Assembly (NCBI GenBank): GCA_937934295.1
Contig: CALHAI010000004.1
Span: 1 to 64,000 of the forward strand
Length of the DNA stretch: 64,000 bases
DNA from: an uncultured Blastocatellia bacterium
Lineage (GTDB): Bacteria > Acidobacteriota > Blastocatellia > HR10
Reading direction: 5' to 3'
Positions 24,165 through 32,919 of this stretch are shown one piece after another. How positions within the stretch are numbered: the first letter of the stretch is position 1; every line of letters begins with the position of its first letter. The translations under genes and the position numbers were made by a program. A model generated the notes under the pieces. That model was not told the origin of the DNA. It saw only the letters and a program-made list of their open reading frames with translations, and did not search any database.

Positions 24165-24704
24165 GTGGATTTCAAAGTCGGGCAAAAGGTCGTCTATCCG
24201 AATCATGGGTTAGGCGTCATCGAAGCGATTTGCGTTCAAGAAGTCTGCACAGGGCAGACATGCGAATTTTATCAGCTCCGACTGATCGCGACGAACTCCC
24301 TCGTCATGGTGCCGACAGCCAATGCGCGCGAAGTGGGGTTGCGTCCGCCCATCACACCCGATGGCTGTCATCGCCTGCTTCGGGTCTTGGCCGAGGACTT
24401 CGAAGATCCCCCGATGGATTGGAAAGGGCGGTATAAGGAATTCACCGAGCGCATGCGGACGGGCGACATCTTCGAGATCGCCTACGTGCTGAAGACGCTC
24501 GTCTATTTGAACACGATCAAGCCGCTCTCCTTTCGGGAGAAGCGGCTTCTGGAAAAGGCGCGGTATCTGATCGTCTCGGAGGTGGCGGAAGCGCTGCGGC
24601 GCTCGGTGGGACAGATTGATCCCTTGATTGACCGGGCCTTGGAGCAGGCGTGCGCGAAGCATCAGAATGGGCGGACTTCGCGCGCCTTCGTCGCGAGGAC
24701 GTGA
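24165..24704 (+). CDS. carD: CarD-family transcription regulator
   Basis: 179 residues from GTG 24165 with GGAGG 6-7 nt upstream. The N-terminal RNA-polymerase-interaction domain begins DFKVGQKVVYPNHGLGVIEAI, the CarD/TRCF RID signature, and runs to about residue 65. The rest is the helical DNA-binding domain (LSFREKRLLEKARYLIVSEVAEAL). CarD proteins bind the polymerase beta subunit and stabilise open promoter complexes, often at rRNA promoters. A pair CxxxxxCTGQTC at residues 24-33 is unusual for the domain but of unknown meaning. Confidence 0.9.
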   Translation: MDFKVGQKVVYPNHGLGVIEAICVQEVCTGQTCEFYQLRLIATNSLVMVPTANAREVGLRPPITPDGCHRLLRVLAEDFEDPPMDWKGRYKEFTERMRTGDIFEIAYVLKTLVYLNTIKPLSFREKRLLEKARYLIVSEVAEALRRSVGQIDPLIDRALEQACAKHQNGRTSRAFVART

Positions 24705-24752
24705 TCGCGTGTAGAGCGCTCTCAGATGAAGGGGGATCGGTGATGACCTGAG

Positions 24753-26153
24753 ATGATGGATGACTCAAGCGTTATAGCGGGATTTGCTCGCCTCGGGCTC
24801 ATCTTCCTTCTGATTTTGGCCAACGGATTTTTCGTCGCCTCGGAATTCGCCCTGGTGGCCGTACGGCGTTCGTGGGTGGAGACGCAGGCGGCCAAGGGCG
24901 ATCGGCGGGCGCGCGCGTTATTGCCGCTGTTAGATCATCTGGACGATTACCTGGCGGCCACGCAATTGGGCATCACGATCACGAGCTTGGCGCTCGGGTG
25001 GTTGGGGGAGCCGGCGTTGGCGCGCCTGATCGCGGCGCTGCTGGAGCGCTTGAGGACGGAGCTGCCCGCCGATCTCTTCGCGCGCGTGGGCACCCCTTCG
25101 ACGTGGCTTGGCCCGGTAGCCGTGCATTCGATAGCCATTGCGCTGGCCTTCGCCATCATCACGTTCCTGCACGTCGTCGCCGGCGAGTTGGCGCCGAAGA
25201 CGCTGGCGTTGGAACGCACTTCGCAGGTCGCGCTGCGCATCGCCCGACCCATGGCGTTGTTCTATCGCCTCTTCTCCTCCTTCGTGCGGTTGCTCAACCG
25301 TTCGGGATTAGGCCTCGTTCGGCTGCTACGCATTCCCCCTTCGCGAACGCAGGGGGGGATGTACGCCGAGGAGATCCAGCATCTGGTCAATCTCAGTCGC
25401 GAGCAGGGATTGCTGGAGGCCGAGGAGCATCAACTCATCAGTAACGTCTTCACCTTCACGACGACGACGGCGCGCGAGGCCATGCGCCCGCGCGCGGATA
25501 TGGTGGCTCTCGAAGCGTCCACGCCGTTTGAGGAGATCCTGCGCGTCTTCGAGGAGACGGGCTATTCGCGCTTGCCCGTTTATCGGGGGGAGTTGGACAA
25601 CATCATCGGAATCTTGCACGGGAAAGACCTGGTGCGTCACCTGCGCCATCCCGAACGCTTTCGCCTGGAAGCGGTGCTGCATCGGCCGCTCTTTGTGCCG
25701 GACACGGCGCCTTTGGATGAAGTCCTGCGCCAGATGCGGCAGCAGAAGAACCATCTCGCCCTGGTGGTGGACGAATACGGTGCGATCGAGGGCCTCATCA
25801 CCTTGGAGGACGTGCTGGAGGAATTGGTCGGAGAGATCGCCGATGAACATGATCTCGACGAGGAACGGATTCACGTGAGACCGGATGGGGCGATCCTCGT
25901 GGAGGGGAGCGTCACGGTTCGGGAAGTGAACCGGCGGCTGCATCTGAACGTCCCCGAGTCGGGCGAGTACACGACGATCGCCGGATTCGTCATGGCGCGG
26001 CTGGGGAAACTTCCCTTGCCGGGCGATCAGGTGGTGCACAATGGCGTGGCGTTCATCGTGGAGAGAGTCGAAGGGCGGCGACTCACGCAGCTTCGCGTGG
26101 AACCGGTCGCTTCGGAGGACGTGCGCGGCCAGGTCCCGACAAAATACTCTTGA
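24753..26153 (+). CDS. CNNM/CorC-type membrane protein (DUF21, CBS pair, CorC_HlyC)
   Basis: 466 residues. An N-terminal DUF21 domain with about four membrane helices (residues 1-200, [21 protein letters not shown] is typical) is followed by two CBS domains (about 220-340, including SRLPVYRG and [29 protein letters not shown]) and a C-terminal CorC_HlyC domain ([10 protein letters not shown]...YTTIAGFV). Such proteins are implicated in magnesium or cobalt efflux and are often labelled hemolysin-like; lytic activity is not implied. The stop lies within the promoter of the next gene. The domain order and length match the family. Confidence 0.92.
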   Translation: MMDDSSVIAGFARLGLIFLLILANGFFVASEFALVAVRRSWVETQAAKGDRRARALLPLLDHLDDYLAATQLGITITSLALGWLGEPALARLIAALLERLRTELPADLFARVGTPSTWLGPVAVHSIAIALAFAIITFLHVVAGELAPKTLALERTSQVALRIARPMALFYRLFSSFVRLLNRSGLGLVRLLRIPPSRTQGGMYAEEIQHLVNLSREQGLLEAEEHQLISNVFTFTTTTAREAMRPRADMVALEASTPFEEILRVFEETGYSRLPVYRGELDNIIGILHGKDLVRHLRHPERFRLEAVLHRPLFVPDTAPLDEVLRQMRQQKNHLALVVDEYGAIEGLITLEDVLEELVGEIADEHDLDEERIHVRPDGAILVEGSVTVREVNRRLHLNVPESGEYTTIAGFVMARLGKLPLPGDQVVHNGVAFIVERVEGRRLTQLRVEPVASEDVRGQVPTKYS

Positions 26154-26179
26154 CGAGGGCGGGGGCATCTCCGTATACT
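26150..26179 (+). promoter_or_regulatory. Promoter of the DsbA-like selenoprotein gene
   Basis: TTGACG (26150-26155), 18-nt spacer, TATACT (26174-26179). The -35 overlaps the stop of the upstream gene. Expected start of transcription is near 26186. Confidence 0.65.
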
Positions 26180-26257
26180 GAAGGCGCCTCGCCTTCAACG
26201 GCATTCCCACCGTCGGGAGCCTTCGGGCGATCTGAGTCGTGCTGAAGGCTCCCTTTT
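26180..26257 (+). promoter_or_regulatory. Candidate attenuator in the leader of the selenoprotein gene
   Basis: Hairpin A: GAAGGCG/CGCCTTC (26180-26186/26190-26196, 3-nt loop). Hairpin B: GGGAGCCTTC/GAAGGCTCCC (26215-26224/26244-26253, 19-nt loop), a perfect 10-bp stem followed by TTTT (26254-26257), 19 nt before the ATG. The arms share GCCTTC/GAAGGC, so each left arm can also pair with the other hairpin's right arm. Because a promoter lies upstream, B looks like a conditional terminator. It could instead simply end read-through from the upstream gene. Confidence 0.55.
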
Positions 26258-26276
26258 CGAGGAGGAGGAGACGGAG

Positions 26277-27011
26277 ATGAGCCGAAGAGAGATCCCGCCA
26301 TCGGCGAACCCCTCTATACTCCCGCTGGCGATCCTGCTCTCGGGGGCGATGATCGCCGGGGCGATCCTCTATACGCAGTGGCCCGGGCGCTCCGGCGGTG
26401 CGCCGCCGACGGCCACAGCGCCGACAGCGTCTTCGGGCGAATCGCGCGAGCTGATGATAGACATCGCTGAGGCGCCGCGCCGAGGACGCGCGACGGCTCG
26501 CCTGACGCTCATCGAGTTCTCGGATTATCAATGACCGTTCTGCGCGCGGCACGTCCGGGAGACGTGGCCACAGATCGAGCGAGCATACGTGCGGACGGGA
26601 AAGGTGCAGTACGTCTTCAAGGATTTTCCGCTGGAGCGGATTCACCCTCAGGCATTCCGGGCCGCCGAGGCCGCATATTGCGCGGGCGAGCAGGGGAAAT
26701 TCTGGGAGATGCATGCCCAACTCTTCACGGATCAGGCAGCGCTCAGCGCCGGGGATTTCCAACGGCTGGCCGAGGGGCTCCGCTTGAACCTCTCGCGGTT
26801 TCAAGCGTGCCTGGAGAGCGGCACGTATGCGGTGCGCATCCGGCGGGATCTCGCCGAGGGGAATCGCCTCGGCATCAGCGGGACCCCCACGTTTCTGCTC
26901 GGCTTCACGCCGTCGAGCGGCTCTGTGGTGCGCGCGGTGAAGATCATTCGCGGGGCGAAGGGCTTCTCGGAATTTCAGCAGGCCATTGAGGAACTTCTCG
27001 CCAAGCCGTGA
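26277..27011 (+). CDS. Predicted selenoprotein: DsbA-like thiol oxidoreductase with UPFC active site (TGA 26532-26534 read as Sec)
   Basis: Reading TGA 26532-26534 as selenocysteine gives 244 residues. An N-terminal membrane anchor (about residues 16-33, LPLAILLSGAMIAGAI) and a linker precede a DsbA/thioredoxin_4 domain. The domain starts LTLIEFSDYQ, then Sec86, then PFCARH; homologues have CPFC here, so TGA replaces exactly the N-terminal reactive cysteine and Cys89 is kept. The cis-proline loop GISGTPTF, the stretch YVFKDFPLERIHP and the EQGKFWEMHAQLF helix are all intact after the TGA, which argues against decay. A SECIS-like hairpin follows at 26548-26569. GAGGAGGAGGAG precedes the ATG. 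The protein would act in the periplasm on thiols or disulfides. If TGA were a stop, the product would be a useless 85-residue fragment. A TGC-to-TGA base error remains possible. Confidence 0.78.
26548..26569 (+). promoter_or_regulatory. Candidate bacterial SECIS element
   Basis: Stem 26548-26555 with 26561-26569 (GGCACGTC with GACGTGGCC; 8 bp, one bulged G at 26566), apical loop CGGGA (26556-26560). The loop begins 21 nt after the TGA and has G at its second position. This meets the known bacterial SECIS rules of a 16-37 nt distance and a G in the first two loop positions. Confidence 0.6.
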
Positions 27012-27084
27012 CCGATTGAAGGCGCCTGAAGGCGACGTCAGAAGCTGGCACCGTGTCGCGGCGCGCCGTTACACTTGAAGGCGT

Positions 27085-28005
27085 ATGGCGGAGATCACGA
27101 ACGAATTCGCCTGGTCTGTGTCTCGGCATCGGAGCTTCCACGAATGCCTCCGTCTGTACTATCTCGCGCATTACGCCTTCTGGGGAGGATGGGAGTGGGG
27201 AGCGAGCGAGTTGGCGAAGAAATGCTACCGATTCACGAAGATGAAGAACCTCGACATGTGGGCTGGCGAGATCGTGCATGCGGTGATCGAGTGGGCGCTG
27301 CACCGACTGTGGGAGCGAAAGCCGATAACGGGAGAGGCCATGCGCGAACACGCCATATCGCGCTTGCGCCAGGGATGGAAGGAATCGCGGGAGCGGCAGT
27401 GGGAACAGGACCCGAAGCGGCGTCTCAACCTCTTCGAGCATTACTATGGGATTGAGGTGCCGCCGGAGCGAACCGATGCGATCAAAAGGCGCGTGCTGCG
27501 CTGTCTGGAGAACTTCTGGACCTCAGAGGTCTTCGCCTTCATCCGTTCGGTGGATCGCGCGGCGTGGAAGGCGATCGAGAAGGTGGGAACGTTTCATCTG
27601 AACGATGTGCGGATATGGGTCAAGATCGATTTCGCCCTGGCCCATCGGGAGACGCTCTACATCTACGATTGGAAATCGGGGCAGGAGGATGCCGATGATC
27701 TTCGACAGCTCGTCTGCTATGCGCTCTATGCCATGGAGCAGTGGGCGGTCCCGCATGATCGGATTCGGATCGTCCCAGTCTATTTGCAAGAGGGAATTGC
27801 TCGAGAGCAAACCGTGCGGCCGGAACAGGTCATCGAGGTGAAGGAGGAGATCTTGCAGAGCATCGCGCGCATGCGGGCGCGGCTTGTGGACCCAGCGCGA
27901 AACCTCGCTCGCCCGGAAGATTTCCCGATGACGACCGAGACGTGGCGATGTCGCCGGTGCTTCTTCCAGGAGGTCTGCTACGGGGGGAGGTATGAAGGCG
28001 CGTGA
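27085..28005 (+). CDS. RecB/AddB-like PD-(D/E)XK nuclease with Fe-S-type cysteines
   Basis: 306 residues. The nuclease core is KIDFALAHRETLYIYDWKSG, giving the metal-binding Asp and the D-W-K triad. An N-terminal cysteine (HECLRLYY) and a C-terminal cluster C-R-R-C-F-F-Q-E-V-C together form the four-cysteine pattern of AddB and Cas4-type iron-sulfur nucleases. Helix H(A)VIEWAL carries the upstream His of the fold. There is no helicase partner or CRISPR array nearby, so it is a stand-alone nuclease of unknown task, probably in DNA repair. TACACT (27070-27075) sits 9 nt before the ATG and no good ribosome site is present, suggesting a leaderless message. Confidence 0.8.
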   Translation: MAEITNEFAWSVSRHRSFHECLRLYYLAHYAFWGGWEWGASELAKKCYRFTKMKNLDMWAGEIVHAVIEWALHRLWERKPITGEAMREHAISRLRQGWKESRERQWEQDPKRRLNLFEHYYGIEVPPERTDAIKRRVLRCLENFWTSEVFAFIRSVDRAAWKAIEKVGTFHLNDVRIWVKIDFALAHRETLYIYDWKSGQEDADDLRQLVCYALYAMEQWAVPHDRIRIVPVYLQEGIAREQTVRPEQVIEVKEEILQSIARMRARLVDPARNLARPEDFPMTTETWRCRRCFFQEVCYGGRYEGA

Positions 28006-28044
28006 TCCGGCGATGAGGAGAAGGCCATTCGTGGGAGGGGAGCG

Positions 28045-29154
28045 ATGAAGAAGAAGCCGTACTTGTGCGGACGCGCGATTGATCCCAGGCCGATCGCGGC
28101 GACGACGACGATCGTGGAGTTGGTGGAGGAACATTTTCTCGCGTATAATGCCGGGCGACTGCAGGAGGCCTGTCGGCTCTTTGTCGAGAAGATGCTGGAG
28201 GAGAATGTGACCGTCGGCATGAGCCTGACGGGTGCGCTCACGCCGGCTGGGCTCGGCATGTCGGCGCTGATCCCGCTCATCGAGCATGGGTTCGTGGATT
28301 GGATCGTCGCCACCGGCGCCAATCTCTATCACGACACGCACTTCGCTCTCGGCTTCAGGATGCATCGCGGGACGCCGCGGGCCGATGATGTCGAGCTGCG
28401 GCGGCATGGGGTCGTGCGCATCTACGACATCTTCTTCGATTACGACGTGCTGCTCTCGACCGATCGATTCTTCTACGAGATCATCTCGCAGCCGGAGTTT
28501 CAACGGGAGATGGGGACGGCCGAGTTCCATTATCGTGTGGGCCGATACGTCTCCGAGCGCGAGCGGATTCTGGGGCGCGGGCCGAAATCCCTCCTCTCGG
28601 CGGCGTATCAATACGGCGTGCCCATTTACACGCCGGCGCCCGGGGACAGCTCGATCGGCATGAATGTGGCGGCGAAGGCGCTCTTGGGGAATCATTTGAG
28701 ATTCGACGTCGCGCGCGATGTGAACGAGACGGCGGCTATCGTGTTGGGGGCCAAGCGCGAGTATCCGGAGGGCAAAAGCGCCGTCGTCATCCTCGGAGGG
28801 GGATCGCCGAAGAATTTCCTGCTGCAGACGGAGCCGCAGCTTCAGGAGGTGCTGGGGCTCGAGGAGCGGGGGCACGAGTATTTCCTGCAGATTACCGATG
28901 CGCGGCCCGATACCGGAGGGCTTTCCGGAGCCACGCCCTCGGAGGCGGTGAGTTGGGGCAAGGTGGATCCCGACCGGTTGCCCGATGCCGTCACCGTGTA
29001 CTTGGATGTGACGGTGGCCCTGCCAATCCTCACGGCTTATGCGTTGGCGAAGCGTCCGCCGCGACGGCATAAGCGCCTCTACGATCGCCGCGAGGAATTG
29101 CTCGCGCGGCTGCGGCAAGAGTACGAGAAGGCGCGAGCGCGTGGCCGTTTCTGA
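28045..29154 (+). CDS. Deoxyhypusine-synthase-like protein
   Basis: 369 residues. The deoxyhypusine synthase family is recognised from [47 protein letters not shown], the lysine loop [34 protein letters not shown], and [18 protein letters not shown]. In eukaryotes and archaea the enzyme moves an aminobutyl group from spermidine to eIF5A; bacterial members lack that partner and some act as homospermidine synthases. Here no eIF5A gene or polyamine gene is visible. It begins at a GGAGGGGAGC-ATG site and converges with threonine synthase 4 nt away. Polyamine metabolism is the likely role. Confidence 0.85.
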   Translation: MKKKPYLCGRAIDPRPIAATTTIVELVEEHFLAYNAGRLQEACRLFVEKMLEENVTVGMSLTGALTPAGLGMSALIPLIEHGFVDWIVATGANLYHDTHFALGFRMHRGTPRADDVELRRHGVVRIYDIFFDYDVLLSTDRFFYEIISQPEFQREMGTAEFHYRVGRYVSERERILGRGPKSLLSAAYQYGVPIYTPAPGDSSIGMNVAAKALLGNHLRFDVARDVNETAAIVLGAKREYPEGKSAVVILGGGSPKNFLLQTEPQLQEVLGLEERGHEYFLQITDARPDTGGLSGATPSEAVSWGKVDPDRLPDAVTVYLDVTVALPILTAYALAKRPPRRHKRLYDRREELLARLRQEYEKARARGRF

Positions 29155-29158
29155 GGTC

Positions 29159-30334
29159 TCACCGCGCGAGCGCGGTCTCCCACAGGGAGAGGTATTTCAG
29201 TCCCGAGCCCGTATTGAAGAGGACGAGGCGCTCGTCGGGATGAATCATGCCGTGCGCGAGCAGCTTCTTCACGGCCGGGAGGCAGGCGGCGCCTTCCGGA
29301 CAGACGAAGAGTCCTTCCACGCGGGCCAGTTCGCGCATGGCGTCGAGGATCTCGTGGTCTTCGACGGCGACGGCGCCGCCGCGGCTGCGGCGCAGGATGT
29401 CGAGGATGAGGAAATCGCCCAACGGGCGCGGGACGCACAATCCGGCGGCGATCGTGTGCGCCTTCTGGACTTCTTCGGCTTCGGTCTTCCCCTCTTGGAA
29501 CGCGCGCACGATCGGTGCGCATCCGCTCGCTTGCACGGCGAACAGGCGCGGGCGCTCGGCGCCGATCCATCCAAGCGCCTCCATCTCCTGGAAGGCCTTC
29601 CACATGCCGATCAGGCCCGTTCCCCCTCCCGTTGGATAGAGGATGACGTCCGGCACCCCTCCCTCCATCTGCTCCACCAGCTCGTAGGCCATCGTCTTCT
29701 TCCCCTCGACGCGGTAGGGCTCTTTGAGGGTGGAGACGTCGAAATATCCGCGCGCGGCTTTCTCTTCGGCCAGGCGTCGTGCGCAATCCGTGATGAGGCC
29801 CTCTACGAGGACGAGGCGCGCGCCATAAGCTTCGGCCTCTCGGCGATTCGCCAGAGGCGCATCGCGGGGCATGAAGACGTCGGCTTCTAATCCGGCGCGC
29901 GCGGCATAAGCGGCGAGCGCGCCGGCCGCATTCCCGGCGCTGGGGACGGCCAGGCGCTTCAAGCCAAGTTGCCGCGCCATGGAGACGGCCACGGCCATGC
30001 CGCGCGCCTTGAACGTGCCCGTCGGGTTCGCCGATTCGTCCTTGATGAAGAGCGCGCGAACGCCCAAGCGCGCGGCCAGACGCGGACAGGCCAGCAGCGG
30101 CGTGAACCCTTCGCCCAGCGAGACGATCGCCGCTTCATCGTCTACGGGAAGGACTTCGCGATACCGCCAGAGCGTCGGGGGGCGATGCGCGAGCGCCCGG
30201 CGCGTGAGCGTGCGCGCGGCCCGCTCCAGATCGTACTGCACCAGGAGCGGCTTGCCGCATTCGCAGAGTTGCGCCACGCGCCCCGGCGGATACGAGCGGT
30301 GGCAGTTCGAGCACACCAGAGCTGTCACGTTCAT
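29159..30334 (-). CDS. thrC: Threonine synthase
   Basis: 391 residues from ATG 30334; an extension to ATG 30364 adds ten residues. The N-terminus has a zinc-ribbon-like CSNC...CECG. The PLP lysine lies in [14 protein letters not shown] and the phosphate-binding loop is [14 protein letters not shown]; both are typical of fold-type II threonine synthases, which turn O-phosphohomoserine into threonine. The zinc-ribbon N-terminus is common in archaeal and bacterial class members. A weak TGC-TACGGT lies 13 nt before ATG 30334 on this strand, again suggesting a very short leader. It is divergent from the HAD gene. Confidence 0.9.
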   Translation of the reverse strand: MNVTALVCSNCHRSYPPGRVAQLCECGKPLLVQYDLERAARTLTRRALAHRPPTLWRYREVLPVDDEAAIVSLGEGFTPLLACPRLAARLGVRALFIKDESANPTGTFKARGMAVAVSMARQLGLKRLAVPSAGNAAGALAAYAARAGLEADVFMPRDAPLANRREAEAYGARLVLVEGLITDCARRLAEEKAARGYFDVSTLKEPYRVEGKKTMAYELVEQMEGGVPDVILYPTGGGTGLIGMWKAFQEMEALGWIGAERPRLFAVQASGCAPIVRAFQEGKTEAEEVQKAHTIAAGLCVPRPLGDFLILDILRRSRGGAVAVEDHEILDAMRELARVEGLFVCPEGAACLPAVKKLLAHGMIHPDERLVLFNTGSGLKYLSLWETALAR

Positions 30335-30442
30335 AACGCCATGACCGTAGCACACCTTCCCCATCGAGAAAAGGGCGCGTCGTCACAGGTGGGGGCGTTC
30401 CCTTGACGGTCCGCTCAAGGGGTGAGTATGTTTTTCGTAGCG

Positions 30443-31282
30443 ATGCTGCGGCTTGTGGCCATTGACATAGACGGAACACTGCTCACCTCAGCGCAGGTGA
30501 TCTCGCCGGTGACGCGAGCGACGATTGGCGAAGTCCTGGAGCGGGGCGTGCGCGTGGTCTTGGTCACGGGGCGGAGTTTCTCTCAAGCGCGCGCGTTCGC
30601 GGAGGAATTGGGACTGACGACGCCGCTCATCCTCCACAATGGAGCGCTCGTGAAAGATCCGGCAGGACGTGTCTTCGATGCCCGCCTCCTTGCCGGGGAG
30701 ACGGCGCGCGAGATCATCTGCCGCGCTCGCGCCCACGGCGTGGCCCTCCTCTGCTTCGACGATCCGGATGGGGAAGGGCGCGCCGTCACCGAGCCGATCG
30801 CGCCGGAGAACGATCGGATGCATCGGTACCTGAGCCGATGGCGACGGCCGGTCGAGCTCGTGCCCGACCTCTTCGAGTACGCCGATCATGCGGTGCTCGC
30901 GCTGACGACCGTGGACCGATGGGAGAAAGCCTGTCGCTTCGCCGACGCGATCGAGCGCGAGTTTGGGGGGCGCGTGCGCGTCTGGCGGACCGAATACCTG
31001 CAGCGCGATGTGGCGCTTGTGGACGTCGTCTCGCCCGAATGCTCAAAAGCGACGGCGCTCGATCGCCTCGCCCGGCATTGGGGGATCGCGCCCTCGGAGA
31101 TCATGGTCGTCGGAGATAATCGGAATGATCTGGAGATGCTCGCATACGCCAAGCTCGGCGTCGTGATGGGCAATGCGGAAGAAGAGCTGAAACGGCTCGG
31201 ATACCCCGTGACGGGGACCAACGATGAAGATGGGCTCGCCCACGCCCTCCGGCGATTCCTCCTCAACGGGGATGCCGCGTGA
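30443..31282 (+). CDS. Cof-type HAD-IIB phosphatase
   Basis: 279 residues from ATG 30443, giving MLRLVAIDIDGTLL, exactly the family's N-terminus; GTG 30422 and ATG 30428 are in-frame alternatives. HAD motif I is DIDGTLL, motif II VTGR, and motif III/IV VVGDNRNDLEML. The cap between residues about 85 and 190 is the C2B type of Cof proteins, which hydrolyse sugar phosphates or flavin mononucleotide. TTGACG (30403-30408), an 18-nt spacer and TATGTT (30427-30432) would start transcription at the ATG itself. The substrate cannot be read. Confidence 0.85.
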   Translation: MLRLVAIDIDGTLLTSAQVISPVTRATIGEVLERGVRVVLVTGRSFSQARAFAEELGLTTPLILHNGALVKDPAGRVFDARLLAGETAREIICRARAHGVALLCFDDPDGEGRAVTEPIAPENDRMHRYLSRWRRPVELVPDLFEYADHAVLALTTVDRWEKACRFADAIEREFGGRVRVWRTEYLQRDVALVDVVSPECSKATALDRLARHWGIAPSEIMVVGDNRNDLEMLAYAKLGVVMGNAEEELKRLGYPVTGTNDEDGLAHALRRFLLNGDAA

Positions 31283-31285
31283 GCT

Positions 31286-32398
31286 TCAAAGGGGCTCGTC
31301 CTCCTCGGCAGGAACGCAGAGCCGATAGAGGAGCAGTTCCAATTGCACCTCCGGAGGGCCGATGGAGTTCTTCAAGGCTTCATCCGTGCGCGCGATGTGT
31401 CGAAGGCCCGCGATGATCTCGTCGCGGGGGATGCGCCGCACGTATTCGTTGAATTTCCCGGAGGCCGAGAGGGGCAATCCGGCGGCGCGCGCGACCTCGG
31501 CGCTCGGCGCGCCGCGCGCCATCAGCTCCTTGGCCAGCAGCATGCGTCGGTAGAGACTGGCGATGGCGCCCAGAAGCTTCACCGGCTCCTCCCCCATGGC
31601 GAGCTGGCGGCGGAGGAGGCGCCAGGCCGCCGCCGGTCGGCGCGCGAGGATCCAGTCCGTCAGCTCGAAATTCGAGTGCTCGCGATGCCGGACAACGAGC
31701 TGCTCGACGTCCGCGCGCACGATCCTCCGACGCTCGCCGACGAACGTGAGAAGCTTCTCCAACTCGACGGCCAAGAGCGTCAGATCTGAACCGACGAACC
31801 CGACCAGCGCCGCGGCCGCCGCGTCCTCGATGAGGGCCTGCTGCCGATGCACGTATCCCTTCACCCATTCGAGGGCCTCGCGCTCCGAGAGCCGTCGGAA
31901 TTCGACGATCGAGCACGCCTTCAGCAAGGCCGTGACGATCGTCAGTCGGCGATCCACATGTTCGAGGATGAAGACAAGAGTCGTCGTGGGGACGGGATGC
32001 TTGAGATACTCGATGAGCGCCGCTTGTTCAGCCGGGAGAGTGCGCGCCTCCTCGGCCTCTTCGCGCACGCGCCATTTCTTGTCGAGATCGCGCACGATCA
32101 CAAGGCGTCGGGGGGAGAGTACGGGCAGCTCGCACGCCATCGCGAGGATGCTCGTCATCGGCCTCTCCAAGGCGGAGACCTGCGAGAGGTTGAAGGCGCG
32201 CGACGTGGGATCGAGCGCGTGGGCGATGAGCGTCTGCACGGCCTCGCGGAGGAGATACGCTTCGGGAGCATACAGCTCCTCATCACCCGTTCGTCGCGTC
32301 CCTTCCGGGAGCCATCCGGTGAAGAGATAGAGCGGTTCGATCTCCCCGCGCTCGATGGCCTTTCGGAAGGTTTCGGGCGTGAGCCGCTTCGGCATCAT
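31286..32398 (-). CDS. holA: DNA polymerase III delta subunit HolA
   Basis: 370 residues. Matches HolA in overall plan: an N-terminal AAA+-like domain without a working Walker A, the segment LVIVRDLDKKW, the conserved EHVDRRLTIVTALLKA and GSDLTLLAVELEKLLTFVG of the central region, and a helical collar domain with GEEPVKLLGAIASLYRRML and a C-terminal QLELLLYRLC. It opens the sliding clamp in the replicative clamp loader. Its start overlaps the end of lptE by 4 nt. The order leuS, lptE, holA is also that of Escherichia coli. Confidence 0.9.
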   Translation of the reverse strand: MMPKRLTPETFRKAIERGEIEPLYLFTGWLPEGTRRTGDEELYAPEAYLLREAVQTLIAHALDPTSRAFNLSQVSALERPMTSILAMACELPVLSPRRLVIVRDLDKKWRVREEAEEARTLPAEQAALIEYLKHPVPTTTLVFILEHVDRRLTIVTALLKACSIVEFRRLSEREALEWVKGYVHRQQALIEDAAAAALVGFVGSDLTLLAVELEKLLTFVGERRRIVRADVEQLVVRHREHSNFELTDWILARRPAAAWRLLRRQLAMGEEPVKLLGAIASLYRRMLLAKELMARGAPSAEVARAAGLPLSASGKFNEYVRRIPRDEIIAGLRHIARTDEALKNSIGPPEVQLELLLYRLCVPAEEDEPL

Positions 32399-32919
32399 GT
32401 TCCGAAGAGGAGGAGGGAGACGAGGCTTCGTGCGAACTCTCGCGCGATGCGATCCAGAGCGGGCCCTTCTTCGGCGAAAAGGCTCTCGGGCCCTTCCGGG
32501 ATCTCATATTCGCCGCGAAAGACAAAGCGCGGGATGTCCAGGAGGATGACATTGCGCGTGAGATCGCGCACGGTGACCCCGATGATGACGGCGATCTCAT
32601 AGACACGAACGCGCCCCATCTCGTCGAGCACCACGCCGCGAGAGGTGAGCGCGCGGATGTTCCCGATGAGCACGGCATCGGCTTGCTGTGGATCGGAGGT
32701 GATGTGGAGGCCTCGGGTGCGGCGCAGGAATTCCTCGATGACGGCCTGCGTGAACCGATGCTCGACGCGATACTGCAAGCTCGTGTTGTGAAATGCCGGG
32801 ATCGCGAGCGTGCGGATGTGCGTGGGCAGGGACCAGCGTGCTCGGCGATACCCACACGGCCCGGTAAGAAGCAGGAGGGAGAGAACCCCACCGAGGATGA
32901 CGCGTCGTCCGCTCATCAT
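32395..32919 (-). CDS. lptE: LPS-assembly lipoprotein LptE-like
   Basis: 174 residues from ATG 32919, which overlaps the upstream stop (ATGA); a longer frame to 33195 is rejected because it is out-of-frame coding for the next gene. The N-terminus is a lipoprotein-type signal ending LLLLTGPCGYRRA. The body has IRTLAIPAFHNTSLQYRVEHRFTQAVIEEFL and VRDLTRNVILLDIPRFVFRGEYE, the LptE beta-alpha pattern. LptE plugs the LptD barrel and helps insert LPS. The lipobox is odd: LTGPC has Pro at -1 where Gly or Ala is expected. Its presence shows a diderm envelope. Confidence 0.82.
   Translation of the reverse strand: MMSGRRVILGGVLSLLLLTGPCGYRRARWSLPTHIRTLAIPAFHNTSLQYRVEHRFTQAVIEEFLRRTRGLHITSDPQQADAVLIGNIRALTSRGVVLDEMGRVRVYEIAVIIGVTVRDLTRNVILLDIPRFVFRGEYEIPEGPESLFAEEGPALDRIAREFARSLVSLLLFGT

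Noticed and set aside
27523..29118. 531-codon minus-strand frame across the nuclease and deoxyhypusine-synthase-like genes
   Set aside because: Antisense shadow of two well-supported genes; Arg/Pro/His-rich translation.
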